NCBI GenBank assembly: GCA_016937255.1
Contig: JAFGWG010000120.1
Span: 1 to 38,021 of the forward strand
Direction: 5' to 3'
Origin: Bacteroidales bacterium
GTDB lineage: Bacteria; Bacteroidota; Bacteroidia; Bacteroidales; DTU049
DNA length: 38,021 nucleotides
Part shown: positions 1 through 7,532 of the stretch, in pieces
Position numbering within the stretch: position 1 is the stretch's first letter
Layout: each line of letters begins with the position of its first letter
The notes under the pieces: model-generated
Seen by the model: the letters and a program-made list of their open reading frames with translations, nothing else
Database searches by the model: none
Told to the model about the DNA's origin: nothing
Program-made: the position numbers and the translations under genes

Positions 1-1
1 C

Positions 2-1516
2 GGAACACATACTCAATATCTCGTTGCGTACAATACTTGTGGACACTGGGATGTAGATTCAATGGATGTTGTGGTAAATGCCATTCCAAGTGTCTCTGCA
101 AGTACTAATGTTGATACTATTTGTGGCTCTGGTTCTGCAAATCTTTTAGCCAGTGGTGCAAGTTCTTATGTATGGACTCCAACTACGGGATTAAGCAGTT
201 CAACAATTGCAAACCCTGTTGCAACGCCAAGTTCAACCACTACATATACTGTTGTTGGAACAAGTGGTGGATGTTCAAATGATGCATCAATTACCATATA
301 TGTAGAACAATCGCCAACAGCAAGTTTCATCTATACTCCTTCAAGCAATTTATGCAGCGGTAGTATAATTAGTTTTGATGCAAACGCTTCAATTAACACA
401 AGTACATTTTACTGGACATTCCCGGGAGGAAGTCCTGCAACAGCTAACGGAGTAAATCCTTCTGCATCATTTTCTGCAGGTTCGCATACTTTAAAATTGG
501 TAGTTGAAAATGGCTGTGGTGCTAAAGACTCTACAACTAGTATTATAAATGTTACCGCAACACCCGCTTTATCAATAAGTGCAAGTCCTGACACCCTTTG
601 TGCCCCGGGCACATCACAATTACTTGCTACAGGAGCGACCAATTATAACTGGTCTCCATCAACAGGTTTAAGCGGAACAAGTATTCAAAACCCTGTGGCC
701 ACTTTATCTGGCACAGAAACCTATACAGTTATTGGGTCAAATGGAGCTTGCGCAGATACATTAAGTGTTGAAATTTACGTTTATGATGCTGCAGTTGCTG
801 CTATTACATACAGTCCAATGTCGCAGCTTTGTGATAATGTACCTATTACTTTTGACGCAAGTACATCCTCATATGCCGACACTTATTCATGGGCATTCCA
901 AAACGGAACACCTGCAACATCTACTTCTGTTTCTGAAACTGTAGATTTTTCTGCCGGAACACAAAATATAATGCTCATTGTTGAAAATGCATGTGGTGAC
1001 AAGGATACAACGTATTCAAGTATAACCGTTAATACTGCTCCTCAGCCAACAATCGTTGCAAACGACAGTATTTTCTGCACCAATACCACATACACATTGG
1101 ATGCCGGAAGTGGGTATTCAAATTATGCATGGACCGGAGGTACTTCTACCACAAACACACTATCAATCTCATCTGCATCTGCCGGATCTCAAAGCTATTC
1201 AGTGACGGTAACCGATGCAAACGGGTGTTCCGGAACAGACAATATCTCAATCACATACATAGTTTGTACTGAAGTTGCGGCAATTGGAGATATGCCACTA
1301 TCTGTATACCCAAACCCTGCACATAATAATGTATTCATTGAAGGAATAAATGATGAATACAGAATTTACATTCTAAGTGCAGATGGACGCCTCGTTAGCG
1401 ATATTATTGCAAACGACGATATTAGCTTAAATATCAGTATGCTAAGCGCTGGCGTATATTTCCTAAATGTGGAAGGAAACAATACCAAATCTGTATTCAG
1501 ACTGGTTGTTGAATAG
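2..1516 (+). CDS. T9SS-exported PKD/Ig-like repeat surface protein, C-terminal part (5' end outside window)
   Basis: The reading frame is open from the first bases of the window, with twenty codons before the first ATG at 62, so this is the C-terminal part of a larger protein. About 485 residues show alternating repeats. One is an Ig-like unit (WTPTTGLS…NPVATPSSTTTYTV…GGC, then WSPSTGLSGTSIQNPVATLS…GAC). The other is a PKD-like unit (ASFIYTPSS…WTFPGG…ENGCGAKD, then AAITYSPMS…WAFQNG…ENACGDKD). A last Ig-like unit (NYAWTGGTST…TDANGC) precedes a C-terminal type A sorting domain starting near LSVYPNPAHNNV and ending KSVFRLVVE. In this family such tails direct export across the outer membrane by the T9SS and attachment or release at the surface. 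An adhesin or extracellular-enzyme role is inferred; any catalytic domain would lie upstream. A strong terminator follows directly. Confidence 0.85.
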   Translation, partial: GTHTQYLVAYNTCGHWDVDSMDVVVNAIPSVSASTNVDTICGSGSANLLASGASSYVWTPTTGLSSSTIANPVATPSSTTTYTVVGTSGGCSNDASITIYVEQSPTASFIYTPSSNLCSGSIISFDANASINTSTFYWTFPGGSPATANGVNPSASFSAGSHTLKLVVENGCGAKDSTTSIINVTATPALSISASPDTLCAPGTSQLLATGATNYNWSPSTGLSGTSIQNPVATLSGTETYTVIGSNGACADTLSVEIYVYDAAVAAITYSPMSQLCDNVPITFDASTSSYADTYSWAFQNGTPATSTSVSETVDFSAGTQNIMLIVENACGDKDTTYSSITVNTAPQPTIVANDSIFCTNTTYTLDAGSGYSNYAWTGGTSTTNTLSISSASAGSQSYSVTVTDANGCSGTDNISITYIVCTEVAAIGDMPLSVYPNPAHNNVFIEGINDEYRIYILSADGRLVSDIIANDDISLNISMLSAGVYFLNVEGNNTKSVFRLVVE

Positions 1517-1541
1517 TTATTCTCCCTCTTTACTCTATATG

Positions 1542-1569
1542 AAAAGCCGACATTGTCCGGCTTTTTTTT
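1542..1569 (+). terminator. Rho-independent terminator of the T9SS surface protein gene
   Basis: AAAAGCCG and CGGCTTTT form an 8-bp stem around a short loop, followed directly by a run of T. It lies 25 bases after the stop codon at 1516. Confidence 0.85.
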
Positions 1570-1747
1570 GCTAAATGATTCAATCTACTTTTGTTCAATC
1601 TCAACACGTTATTCTAAATTGCAGAAGGTGCAACATGTTTCATCACATTGAATTTTACACTAATTCTCAAGCATACAAAAAATCAAATTGCTTTATCAAC
1701 ATAAGTCTGCCTGTTAATATATAACGAGATATATCACATCCAAGGGC

Positions 1748-1780
1748 ATAAAAAATCCCGGGAGCAAAGCCACCGGGATA
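1748..1780 (-). terminator. Rho-independent terminator for the minus-strand lipoprotein gene
   Basis: Read on the minus strand, ATCCCGG and CCGGGAT pair around a GC-containing loop and are followed by a T run (the A run at 1750-1755 on the plus strand). It lies just past the stop codon at 1799. Confidence 0.85.
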
Positions 1781-1798
1781 AACAGAAGTATTTTAATA

Positions 1799-2521
1799 TT
1801 ACATGGCGTTCAATAAGTCAATATCAGCCTGTGAAAATCCTCCATTGTCGGTAATTTTCCAAATAATTGACTGAATGGTACCATAATCACCTGAATCGAT
1901 TGTTGATTTCGCATTAAGGATATTGCAAACAGTAAGAAGGTCTGGATTAACCGTAATAACGCCAATTTTGTATGGATCATCAGCTATTGCAATTCCATGG
2001 TGTGCATTCACACAAAATAGCTTTAAATGAATATCAACCGTTCCATTTGCGGGAACAGGAATTTCAACCGTTTTGACCAAAAGCCCATGCTGGCTTTGAG
2101 GATCATGATCTGCCTCATGGCAAATTGTTCCTTTTGGGATGGTTACCAAAATCTGCTGATTAGTGGTATTTTCTAACGTGAAATAGAGGTTTACCAAAGA
2201 CCCATATCCGTATTCAACATAGCTTTTATCAGAAACGGGCATAAAACTATTTAGGTTCTTTTCTTTATCAAACTGCGGAGCTGAACTTACAGCTGGAGCG
2301 TTACCATGCACAAAACCGACAATTTCAATTCCTGCTGGAAATGAATAAAGTGAACCAGCTGGAATACCTGGATTATCTCCAAGACCATTATTAAAATAAT
2401 TAGTACTATGACTTGCCTGATAATCAACAGGCTCGAATGTTTGATACACAGGATCTTCAGCTGTACATGAACCTATAAGGACTATTACAGCTATACTTAA
2501 AACATAAAGAATTGATTTCAT
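1799..2521 (-). CDS. Secreted lipoprotein with TQXA/thioester-domain-like pattern
   Basis: The product is 240 residues from the ATG at 2521. That start places a lipoprotein signal peptide with lipobox IGSC (Cys19) at the N-terminus; an ATG nine codons upstream would only add a non-signal extension. The mature part has a β-rich segment (residues about 108-165, …VTIPKGT…PVPANGT…), then Cys170 and, 47 residues later, Gln217-x3-Trp221 (TIQSIIWKITD). The same order (IPxG, Cys, Gln…Trp-x-(L/I)-x-(E/D)D-like tail) occurs in the neighbouring gene at 2600-3463, so the two are probably paralogous domains. The Cys plus Q-x-x-(I)-W arrangement recalls Gram-positive thioester (TQXA/TED) domains; that is an inference. 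Its own terminator lies downstream. No enzyme function is assigned; it is probably an outer-membrane or surface lipoprotein. Confidence 0.7.
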   Translation of the reverse strand: MKSILYVLSIAVIVLIGSCTAEDPVYQTFEPVDYQASHSTNYFNNGLGDNPGIPAGSLYSFPAGIEIVGFVHGNAPAVSSAPQFDKEKNLNSFMPVSDKSYVEYGYGSLVNLYFTLENTTNQQILVTIPKGTICHEADHDPQSQHGLLVKTVEIPVPANGTVDIHLKLFCVNAHHGIAIADDPYKIGVITVNPDLLTVCNILNAKSTIDSGDYGTIQSIIWKITDNGGFSQADIDLLNAM

Positions 2522-2599
2522 GCGTCTTAATTTGACTGCAATATACAATATTTAAGGAGGCATCGCAAATTTTTCATTCAAAAATCGATGATGCTTTTT

Positions 2600-3463
2600 T
2601 CAATCATTGTCAAACGCTAGTCTTCTATTATATATTATTTCACCATCTGCAACAAGTTTGAGATAGTAAACCGGTGCGTCATAAACCTGAGCGTCGTATT
2701 CAAATTCGAGTGTTACATCTCCGGGGCCAAGTGGTCCATTATACATTTCACGCAAGAGAATTCCGTCTTCGCTAAACAGGCACCATTGCACCTGCATAAC
2801 AGAACTGGTATGAATCTCGACCTCGCCGCCAACAGATACATTGCTTGGTCGTTCCTCATAATTGTAAAGATATGCTTCTTCTTCAGGAGCTGGAAGTATG
2901 GGTTTACCCGTGAGATCAGCCAAAAAATGCTGCAATTTGTATGCTGCACTGGTGTCGAGTGATGTCACCTCATACAGAGGGCGATCCTCAATGAGTGTCC
3001 ACATTGCATTTTGCCCTGCTGGATTAAAATACTTGTTTTCCTCAATATACTCAGCAAGTTTAACAATTTTGGGTTCTGCCATTCCTGCAGAAGTATATCT
3101 GGCTTCCCCTTCAGGGGCATGGTCACTACTTTCCATACACATTCCATACACCTCTATTGGTGCACTTCGACCGGGAGCCAAAGCCAAGAGTATGGTATTG
3201 GTAACAATAATATTCTGATATGATGAATCATCTGGATGAAAAGTATATCCAGCAGGAATACGAATCTGAATAGTTGAAGAAGTGTTGTTTCTAATAATAA
3301 TTTTTAGAGGAATCGCATAATGAACACTCTCGTCATTTCCTGTGGCGTAGGCGTTAATCTTTCCGCTTATCAGTAAATCATCAAATTCAATGGCAAATGC
3401 TGTTCCAGAAGAAAATACTAACAGCAAAACTAGGGTAAAAACCCGGCTCGCAATTTTTCTCAT
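2600..3463 (-). CDS. Secreted protein with TQXA/thioester-like domain and possible T9SS-type C-terminal tail
   Basis: The product is 287 residues starting at the ATG at 3463, chosen because a signal peptide (MRKIASRVFTLVLLLVFSSG, cleaved near TAFA) follows directly; the open frame continues 48 codons upstream without signal-like character. Residues about 50-165 hold the domain shared with the 1799-2521 product: RIPAGYTFHPDD, YQNIIVT, LAPGRSAPIEV, then Cys109, Tyr123 and the motif Gln151-Asn-Ala-Met-Trp155. QNAMW fits the QxA-hydrophobic-W core of the thioester TQXA signature, and a LQHF motif at 177-180 could match the second Gln motif of those domains. Residues about 212-287 (VGGEVEIHTSS…YYLKLVADGEIIYNRRLAF) look like a T9SS/FlgD-like β-sandwich tail but lack a clear YPNP motif. 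It sits 78 bases upstream of its paralogue on the same strand, so co-transcription is possible. Function unknown. Confidence 0.7.
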   Translation of the reverse strand: MRKIASRVFTLVLLLVFSSGTAFAIEFDDLLISGKINAYATGNDESVHYAIPLKIIIRNNTSSTIQIRIPAGYTFHPDDSSYQNIIVTNTILLALAPGRSAPIEVYGMCMESSDHAPEGEARYTSAGMAEPKIVKLAEYIEENKYFNPAGQNAMWTLIEDRPLYEVTSLDTSAAYKLQHFLADLTGKPILPAPEEEAYLYNYEERPSNVSVGGEVEIHTSSVMQVQWCLFSEDGILLREMYNGPLGPGDVTLEFEYDAQVYDAPVYYLKLVADGEIIYNRRLAFDND

Positions 3464-3559
3464 AACCTGTGTTTTAGGGGTGCTTATAATAAAACGATTG
3501 AGACACAATGAATATTTCATTTCTTTTAAAAATAAAAACTGCAAAGAAATATTGCAAAG

Positions 3560-3604
3560 TTTTTGGCACAGAATTCGGGAGCCGCATGAATTCTGTGCCA
3601 AAAA
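3560..3604. repeat. Perfect 17-bp inverted repeat (11-nt loop) in intergenic region
   Basis: The 17 bases at 3560-3576 (TTTTTGGCACAGAATTC) are the exact reverse complement of 3588-3604, separated by 11 bases. The arms begin with T and end with A, so neither strand has the trailing U run of an intrinsic terminator. It lies about 100 bases upstream of the 2600-3463 start and 9 bases from the terminator of the M28 peptidase gene. It could be an operator, an RNA hairpin or a small repeat element. Confidence 0.9.
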
Positions 3605-3612
3605 CACTCCAT

Positions 3613-3650
3613 AAAAAAAGCCCCTGCAACTTTCGCCGCAAGGAGCCTTT
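3613..3650 (-). terminator. Rho-independent terminator of the M28 peptidase gene
   Basis: On the minus strand a long stem (AGGCTCCTTGCGGC / GTTGCAGGGGCT, with several G-T pairs) closes a GAAA tetraloop and is followed by TTTTTTT. It sits 26 bases past the stop codon at 3676. Confidence 0.8.
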
Positions 3651-3675
3651 GTGTTATCGCGGGTTATGCAATAAT

Positions 3676-5226
3676 TTATTGTGGAAAATTACCTTCGTGA
3701 TTAGCTGCAAGCCATGTTAATACAGCCATAATGAAAGCATTTTGCCTCATGTCTTCTTCTGGAACGCGCCCCATCAGATCCATTTGAGTATGATAAATAC
3801 TAAAATAATCAAGGTTGTCCTGAATAAATTGGAAACCCGGTAGACCGGCATCATTAAAAGGAATATGATCGGTCATGTCGGCATTGAGCAGGGAAACAGT
3901 TTTAGTACTTTCAAGATCTAAGACTTCAAACCAATCCTCCATCAAATCAACGGCTTTATCGTTATTTTGCATCTTAACCCCTCTGATAAGACCGGCGCCA
4001 TTATCGAGATTGAAGTACACAAAGTGTTTTTCAGTGCCCTGTAAAAAATGCTGATCGACATATGCAGTTGAACCAAAATAGCCTTGTTCTTCCCCACCCC
4101 ATAAACCTATTCTAATGGTTCGTGCAGGTTTTACATCTAAAGCTTTCAAAATTCGCATGGTTTCCATCATAATGGCAACTCCGGCTCCATTGTCTGCTGC
4201 TCCGAGACCGGCTTGATATGAATCAAGGTGAGCTCCAATGGTCACAATTTCATTTGGATATTTTGAACCACGAATTTCACCAAGAACATTCATTCCTTTT
4301 ACTGGCTCTGTACCAACTTTGGAATCAATTTCCAAATCTGCAACAACTTTTCTTCCGTCGTTCAACATGTTAAAAAGAGTAGCATATTGCTCAAGTGATA
4401 CTGAGATTTGTGGCACAACACTTGGGGCATCACTTCTGTAACCCGAAACTAAAAAATCGATATTGTCTTTCACTTCTCCCGGAAGGGATACAGAAAACGA
4501 CATCACAGATCCGTATTGCCGATACCCGGGCTCAATTGTAGCCAATGCACCTTCTTGAGTACAAAACTCAATTTTATCGGCAAGCAACTGATAATAAGGC
4601 AAATACCTAGCCATAACAGCATCATGCTGTTCCTTCTCTTCTGCCAGTTCCTCATCTGTCATTTTGGGCGCATCGGCCATTTGTTGCAAAGTACTATCGG
4701 CATAACGTGAAGCAATAGGGTCAAAAGATATGGAAGCAGGCCATGGGGCAGTAATGAGAACAATTTTACCGTTAAGTTCACCTTTATATTCTTCAAAATC
4801 CTCCTTAGTTCTACCTTTAAGATAAACCAATTCTGCGGTTTGCTCTCCATTTGTACCACTGGTCCAAGCTTTGGGGCAAGAATTGATAAACATTGGGAAT
4901 GGCTCGGTAACACTGAAGGAGTATTTATTCAGCTCCCAATTACGCCCGTAAGGCTCCCAATATTCTTTTTGTACATTATCCAGTCCTAGTTCATTTAGTG
5001 TCTGATAAGCCCACTCAACAGCCTCGTCAAATTTAGTACTAAAGGTCATTCTTGGGCCAATGCCTTCTGCAATATCTTCTGCATATTGCATAACATTGCT
5101 TTCTTCCATCGCCATCCGCCGAAAATCATCCACCAGAACCTTCTCCATTTGAGAGAAGGCCTGGATGTGAATGAAACCAATCAATAAAACGGATGCTAAA
5201 TATTTAATAGAATTCCCGCTTTTCAT
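3676..5226 (-). CDS. M28 family zinc metallopeptidase (carboxypeptidase Q-like), secreted
   Basis: This 516-residue protein is a predicted exported aminopeptidase or carboxypeptidase of the M28 family. A signal peptide covers residues 1-26 (…IQAFSQ). The co-catalytic zinc ligands and catalytic base are all visible in order: His333 (GAHLDS), Asp345 (AADNGAG), Glu379-Glu380 (WGGEEQG), Asp408 (NLDNGAG) and His479 (YHTQMD). Residues about 110-250 form the inserted PA-like region usual between the N-terminus and the catalytic core. The length fits carboxypeptidase Q/PGCP-like members. There is no T9SS sorting tail, so periplasmic location or another export route is likely. It starts 11 bases after the stop of the small T9SS-tagged gene 5238-5681, so the two may be co-transcribed. 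A terminator follows. The substrate (dipeptide or short peptide) cannot be read from sequence. Confidence 0.93.
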   Translation of the reverse strand: MKSGNSIKYLASVLLIGFIHIQAFSQMEKVLVDDFRRMAMEESNVMQYAEDIAEGIGPRMTFSTKFDEAVEWAYQTLNELGLDNVQKEYWEPYGRNWELNKYSFSVTEPFPMFINSCPKAWTSGTNGEQTAELVYLKGRTKEDFEEYKGELNGKIVLITAPWPASISFDPIASRYADSTLQQMADAPKMTDEELAEEKEQHDAVMARYLPYYQLLADKIEFCTQEGALATIEPGYRQYGSVMSFSVSLPGEVKDNIDFLVSGYRSDAPSVVPQISVSLEQYATLFNMLNDGRKVVADLEIDSKVGTEPVKGMNVLGEIRGSKYPNEIVTIGAHLDSYQAGLGAADNGAGVAIMMETMRILKALDVKPARTIRIGLWGGEEQGYFGSTAYVDQHFLQGTEKHFVYFNLDNGAGLIRGVKMQNNDKAVDLMEDWFEVLDLESTKTVSLLNADMTDHIPFNDAGLPGFQFIQDNLDYFSIYHTQMDLMGRVPEEDMRQNAFIMAVLTWLAANHEGNFPQ

Positions 5227-5237
5227 TATTCAATGAT

Positions 5238-5681
5238 TTATTTTATAAAGTCTATTCTATCAATCTTAGTACCATCAACTATAGCAATCACATATAAGCC
5301 AAGCTCATACTCATGAACATCAATTACTTCTTCATTAGAATCGGCAATAAAGGAAGTCATTAATTGACCAACAGTATTATAAATATATATTTGGTCTCCC
5401 TCATTTACTCCCGACACTTTCACTGAATATGTACATGGGTTTGGGAAAACGTTAATTTTTCTACCACTAGGCTCTTCTACCGGAGTTTGTAAACCAGATT
5501 CCTGATTCTCAACCACCTGAGATTTTGTAGGATCGTAGTCCGGACGTTGAAATTTATGGTGCATTTTAAGAATGTCAATAGCAATATTGAAATCATTTTT
5601 AAAATTCAACTCATTAATATTAGCAGCATTTAATAATCCAACTGCAAAAACAAAGCTTAATAATAGACCTGCACGTTTCAT
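5238..5681 (-). CDS. Small secreted protein consisting mainly of a T9SS type A sorting domain
   Basis: The product is 147 residues from the ATG at 5681, where a signal peptide (MKRAGLLLSFVFAVGLLNAA) begins; the frame extends 21 codons upstream without signal character. After the signal come only about 55 residues of uncharacterised sequence (NINELNFKNDFNIAIDILKM…, charged and probably flexible). A type A T9SS sorting domain then runs from about residue 75: KINVFPNPCTYSVKV…YNTVGQLMTSF…LGLYVIAIVDG…RIDFIK. The protein is therefore nearly all sorting signal with little cargo. It precedes the M28 peptidase gene by 11 bases on the same strand. A promoter-like TATGTTTG box lies 56 bases upstream. 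The role is unknown; a small surface peptide or regulatory partner is possible. Confidence 0.75.
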   Translation of the reverse strand: MKRAGLLLSFVFAVGLLNAANINELNFKNDFNIAIDILKMHHKFQRPDYDPTKSQVVENQESGLQTPVEEPSGRKINVFPNPCTYSVKVSGVNEGDQIYIYNTVGQLMTSFIADSNEEVIDVHEYELGLYVIAIVDGTKIDRIDFIK

Positions 5682-5737
5682 GATATTTATTTTTGGGGGT
5701 TTGTGATGTAAAGATGCAATATGAAAAGAGGTAAAAA

Positions 5738-5765
5738 CAAACATAATCTACCAAAAGATTGCAAA
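5738..5765 (-). promoter_or_regulatory. Putative Bacteroidota-type promoter (TTTG-N16-TATGTTTG)
   Basis: On the minus strand TATGTTTG (5738-5745) matches the -7 consensus TAnnTTTG, and TTTG (5762-5765) lies 16 bases upstream, slightly closer than the usual 17-23. It would start transcription about 50 bases before the ATG at 5681. Confidence 0.4.
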
Positions 5766-5978
5766 TAACGCCCAAGCCATATATATTTGATAATGAGCGC
5801 GTCATATAAGAATTTCCTCTATTGGTATAACCCATTCAAGATCATCTGACACTAATGACGATTCATAGACTATTTAAGAGTTCTTCTAGAACAAATAACG
5901 ATTTCTACATACTTGAAAAAAATCATTAATATTTAATCGCAAAATTGTTTATTATACCAAAATGTTGAAGAAAAATCG

Positions 5979-5986
5979 TACATTTG
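5979..5986 (+). promoter_or_regulatory. Putative -7 promoter box for the porin-sodB pair
   Basis: TACATTTG matches the TAnnTTTG -7 consensus of Bacteroidota and ends 16 bases before the ATG at 6003. No well-spaced TTG -33 element was found. Confidence 0.4.
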
Positions 5987-6002
5987 AATTAAAATATCTG
6001 TC

Positions 6003-6611
6003 ATGAAATATCTGATTTTTATTACACTTTTCTCTATTAGCTTCATGGGTTTTGGGCAAAACACACCCACAGAATCTGTGACACGCCTCAGCATGGGTTT
6101 CCATCTTGGGGTCAACAGTAGTCGTTTTCAAACAGAAATTGACAGTACAGACGTTAGTGCGCGTATCGGCTGGCAAGCAGGCGCCATGCTCCGTTACGGA
6201 AATCGCTTTTTTGTTCAGGGCAAATTAAATCTTGGACAAAGCACTGTCAATATGGTTACCCCCGATACTGCATTGGTTAATATTGAATCTCAATTGCAAC
6301 GCTCTTTTATCACTATCCCTGTAACATTGGGATATAAAATCTTTCAAAGCCCAGATGGCTCAAGCTCCTTTCACCTATCAGGTGGTATTGAGGCCATGGC
6401 TATATTGAAAACCCAAATTGACGAAAACCTATTTTATTTCACTCAGGATGATTTTGAACCCTTTTCATGGGCTGCCGTGGGATATCTTGGCGCAGATTTG
6501 TGGGTTGTAAGGCTCGATCTTGGTCTGCATTATGGGTTAACGCCCATGCTTCAAAACGATGAAAACTCAAAAAACGTGATGGGAACCTTTAACATTGGAA
6601 TAATCTTTTAA
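6003..6611 (+). CDS. Small outer-membrane β-barrel protein (porin-like family)
   Basis: The 202-residue product has a signal peptide (MKYLIFITLFSISFMGFGQ) followed by repeated amphipathic β-strands typical of eight-stranded Bacteroidota outer-membrane barrels: LSMGFHLGVNSSRF, IGWQAGAMLRYGNRFFVQGKLNLGQS, TIPVTLGYKIF, FHLSGGIEAMAIL, WAAVGYLGADLWVVRLDLGLHYGLTPML and a last strand FNIGIIF ending in Phe, as expected for BAM-assembled proteins. There is no enzymatic motif. sodB starts 11 bases downstream on the same strand, so the two are probably co-transcribed. A TACATTTG -7 box lies just upstream. A general barrel function in permeability or envelope stability is likely, but nothing more specific can be supported. 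Confidence 0.8.
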   Translation: MKYLIFITLFSISFMGFGQNTPTESVTRLSMGFHLGVNSSRFQTEIDSTDVSARIGWQAGAMLRYGNRFFVQGKLNLGQSTVNMVTPDTALVNIESQLQRSFITIPVTLGYKIFQSPDGSSSFHLSGGIEAMAILKTQIDENLFYFTQDDFEPFSWAAVGYLGADLWVVRLDLGLHYGLTPMLQNDENSKNVMGTFNIGIIF

Positions 6612-6622
6612 AAACAAGCAAT

Positions 6623-7198
6623 ATGACTTTTGAATTACCTCCTTTACCTTTTGAAAAAAACGCACTTGAGCCGTATATCTCTGCAGAAACCCTTGAGTTT
6701 CATTACGGAAAACACCACCAGGCTTATGTAAACAACCTGAATAATCTGCTACCTGGGTCTCCATTTGAAAACACAGATTCCCTAGAGGAAATCATCAAGA
6801 AATCTGATGGTGGCATTTTTAATAATGCAGCACAGGTATGGAATCACACATTTTACTGGAATTGTCTTGGCACTAAAGGAAGCGGTCCTATCGGAACATT
6901 GGCAGATGCCATAAACCGTGATTTTGGTTCTTTTGACGCTTTCAAAGAAGCTTTTACTAAAGCTGCCGCTTCATTATTTGGCAGTGGATGGGCATGGCTT
7001 TGCAAAGATGATTCTGGCAAATTGCACATCACTCAAGAAAGTAATGCCGGCAATCCTATGACTAGCGGTCTCACTCCAATCCTCACTTGCGATGTTTGGG
7101 AACATGCTTATTATATCGACAAAAGAAATAGTCGCCCAGGATATATTACTGACTTTTGGAACTTAATCAACTGGGAAGCGGTAAGCCAACGCTATTAG
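6623..7198 (+). CDS. sodB: Superoxide dismutase, iron type
   Basis: This 191-residue enzyme converts superoxide to hydrogen peroxide and oxygen in the cytoplasm. All four metal ligands are present: His27 (EFHYGKHH), His75 (VWNHTFYW), Asp157 and His161 (DVWEHAYY). Gln71 in NNAAQVWNH is the outer-sphere residue typical of Fe-SODs, whereas Mn-SODs carry the equivalent Gln elsewhere, so Fe (or cambialistic) use is favoured. There is no signal peptide. The length and whole sequence closely follow the enterobacterial SodB pattern, e.g. FGSGWAWL and STSNAG-like ESNAGNPM. It follows the small barrel gene by 11 bases, and a strong terminator begins 25 bases after the stop. It indicates exposure to oxygen. 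Confidence 0.97.
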   Translation: MTFELPPLPFEKNALEPYISAETLEFHYGKHHQAYVNNLNNLLPGSPFENTDSLEEIIKKSDGGIFNNAAQVWNHTFYWNCLGTKGSGPIGTLADAINRDFGSFDAFKEAFTKAAASLFGSGWAWLCKDDSGKLHITQESNAGNPMTSGLTPILTCDVWEHAYYIDKRNSRPGYITDFWNLINWEAVSQRY

Positions 7199-7223
7199 AC
7201 CTATCTCTAATATTCTTAATAAT

Positions 7224-7266
7224 ATTGCAGAACTTCACAATCAGAGGTTCTGCAATTTCATTTTAA
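7224..7266 (+). terminator. Rho-independent terminator after sodB
   Basis: ATTGCAGAAC and GTTCTGCAAT form a perfect 10-bp stem around a 13-base loop, followed by a T-rich stretch (TTCATTTT). It closes the porin-sodB unit. Confidence 0.8.
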
Positions 7267-7532
7267 TCATAAGAGCACCCTCATGGCAAGCCCCATACAA
7301 ACATTAAATTATTATCAATATATACTGCTTATCAATATATTGTCGTAGCTTTGCCGAATTAGTTCTTATATAAGACTCCCGGTTCGGAAAAATTTCGGAC
7401 ATTCCGGAAGGCAGGAATTTACTTGTGAGCATAAAAATCTTGAAGATTATTTCGTTTTATCAAACTATTCCTGACATAAATGCAACTATTGCATATAAAG
7501 GCATACATTATTGTATGTAAGAAGGAAAGAAT
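7267..7532 (+). promoter_or_regulatory. Upstream/leader region of the radical SAM gene, with a TAGCTTTG box and short hairpin
   Basis: No gene is seen here. TAGCTTTG at 7346-7353 fits the -7 consensus and would give a leader of roughly 175 bases. Inside it, 7394-7409 (TTCGGACATTCCGGAA) can fold into a six-pair hairpin with one bulge, and 7502-7517 (CATACA-TTAT-TGTATG) is a second inverted repeat. A purine-rich ribosome binding site (GAAGGAAAG) precedes the ATG at 7533. No cobalamin-riboswitch B12-box was found. Confidence 0.35.

Larger units (their letters stand above)
5682..6002. other. Divergent intergenic region between the mini-CTD gene and the porin gene
   Basis: These 321 bases hold no convincing gene. 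The region is A+T-rich and separates divergent genes, with a minus-strand TATGTTTG box near its left side and a plus-strand TACATTTG box near its right end. No tRNA-like or riboswitch-like structure was seen. Confidence 0.6.

Noticed and set aside
1517-1798. tRNA or small RNA gene in the gap after the first gene
   Set aside because: Apart from the two terminators for the flanking convergent genes, no cloverleaf or T-loop motif could be found. The same holds for the other gaps; no CRISPR-like spaced repeats exist.
2600-3607. A longer protein starting at 3607 for the thioester-like gene
   Set aside because: The extra 48 codons cover the 17-bp inverted repeat and show no signal-peptide character; the ATG at 3463 begins a proper signal peptide.
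7267-7532. Cobalamin riboswitch before the B12-type radical SAM gene
   Set aside because: No B12-box or other recognisable conserved riboswitch core is present, and the protein lacks the DxHxxG motif.
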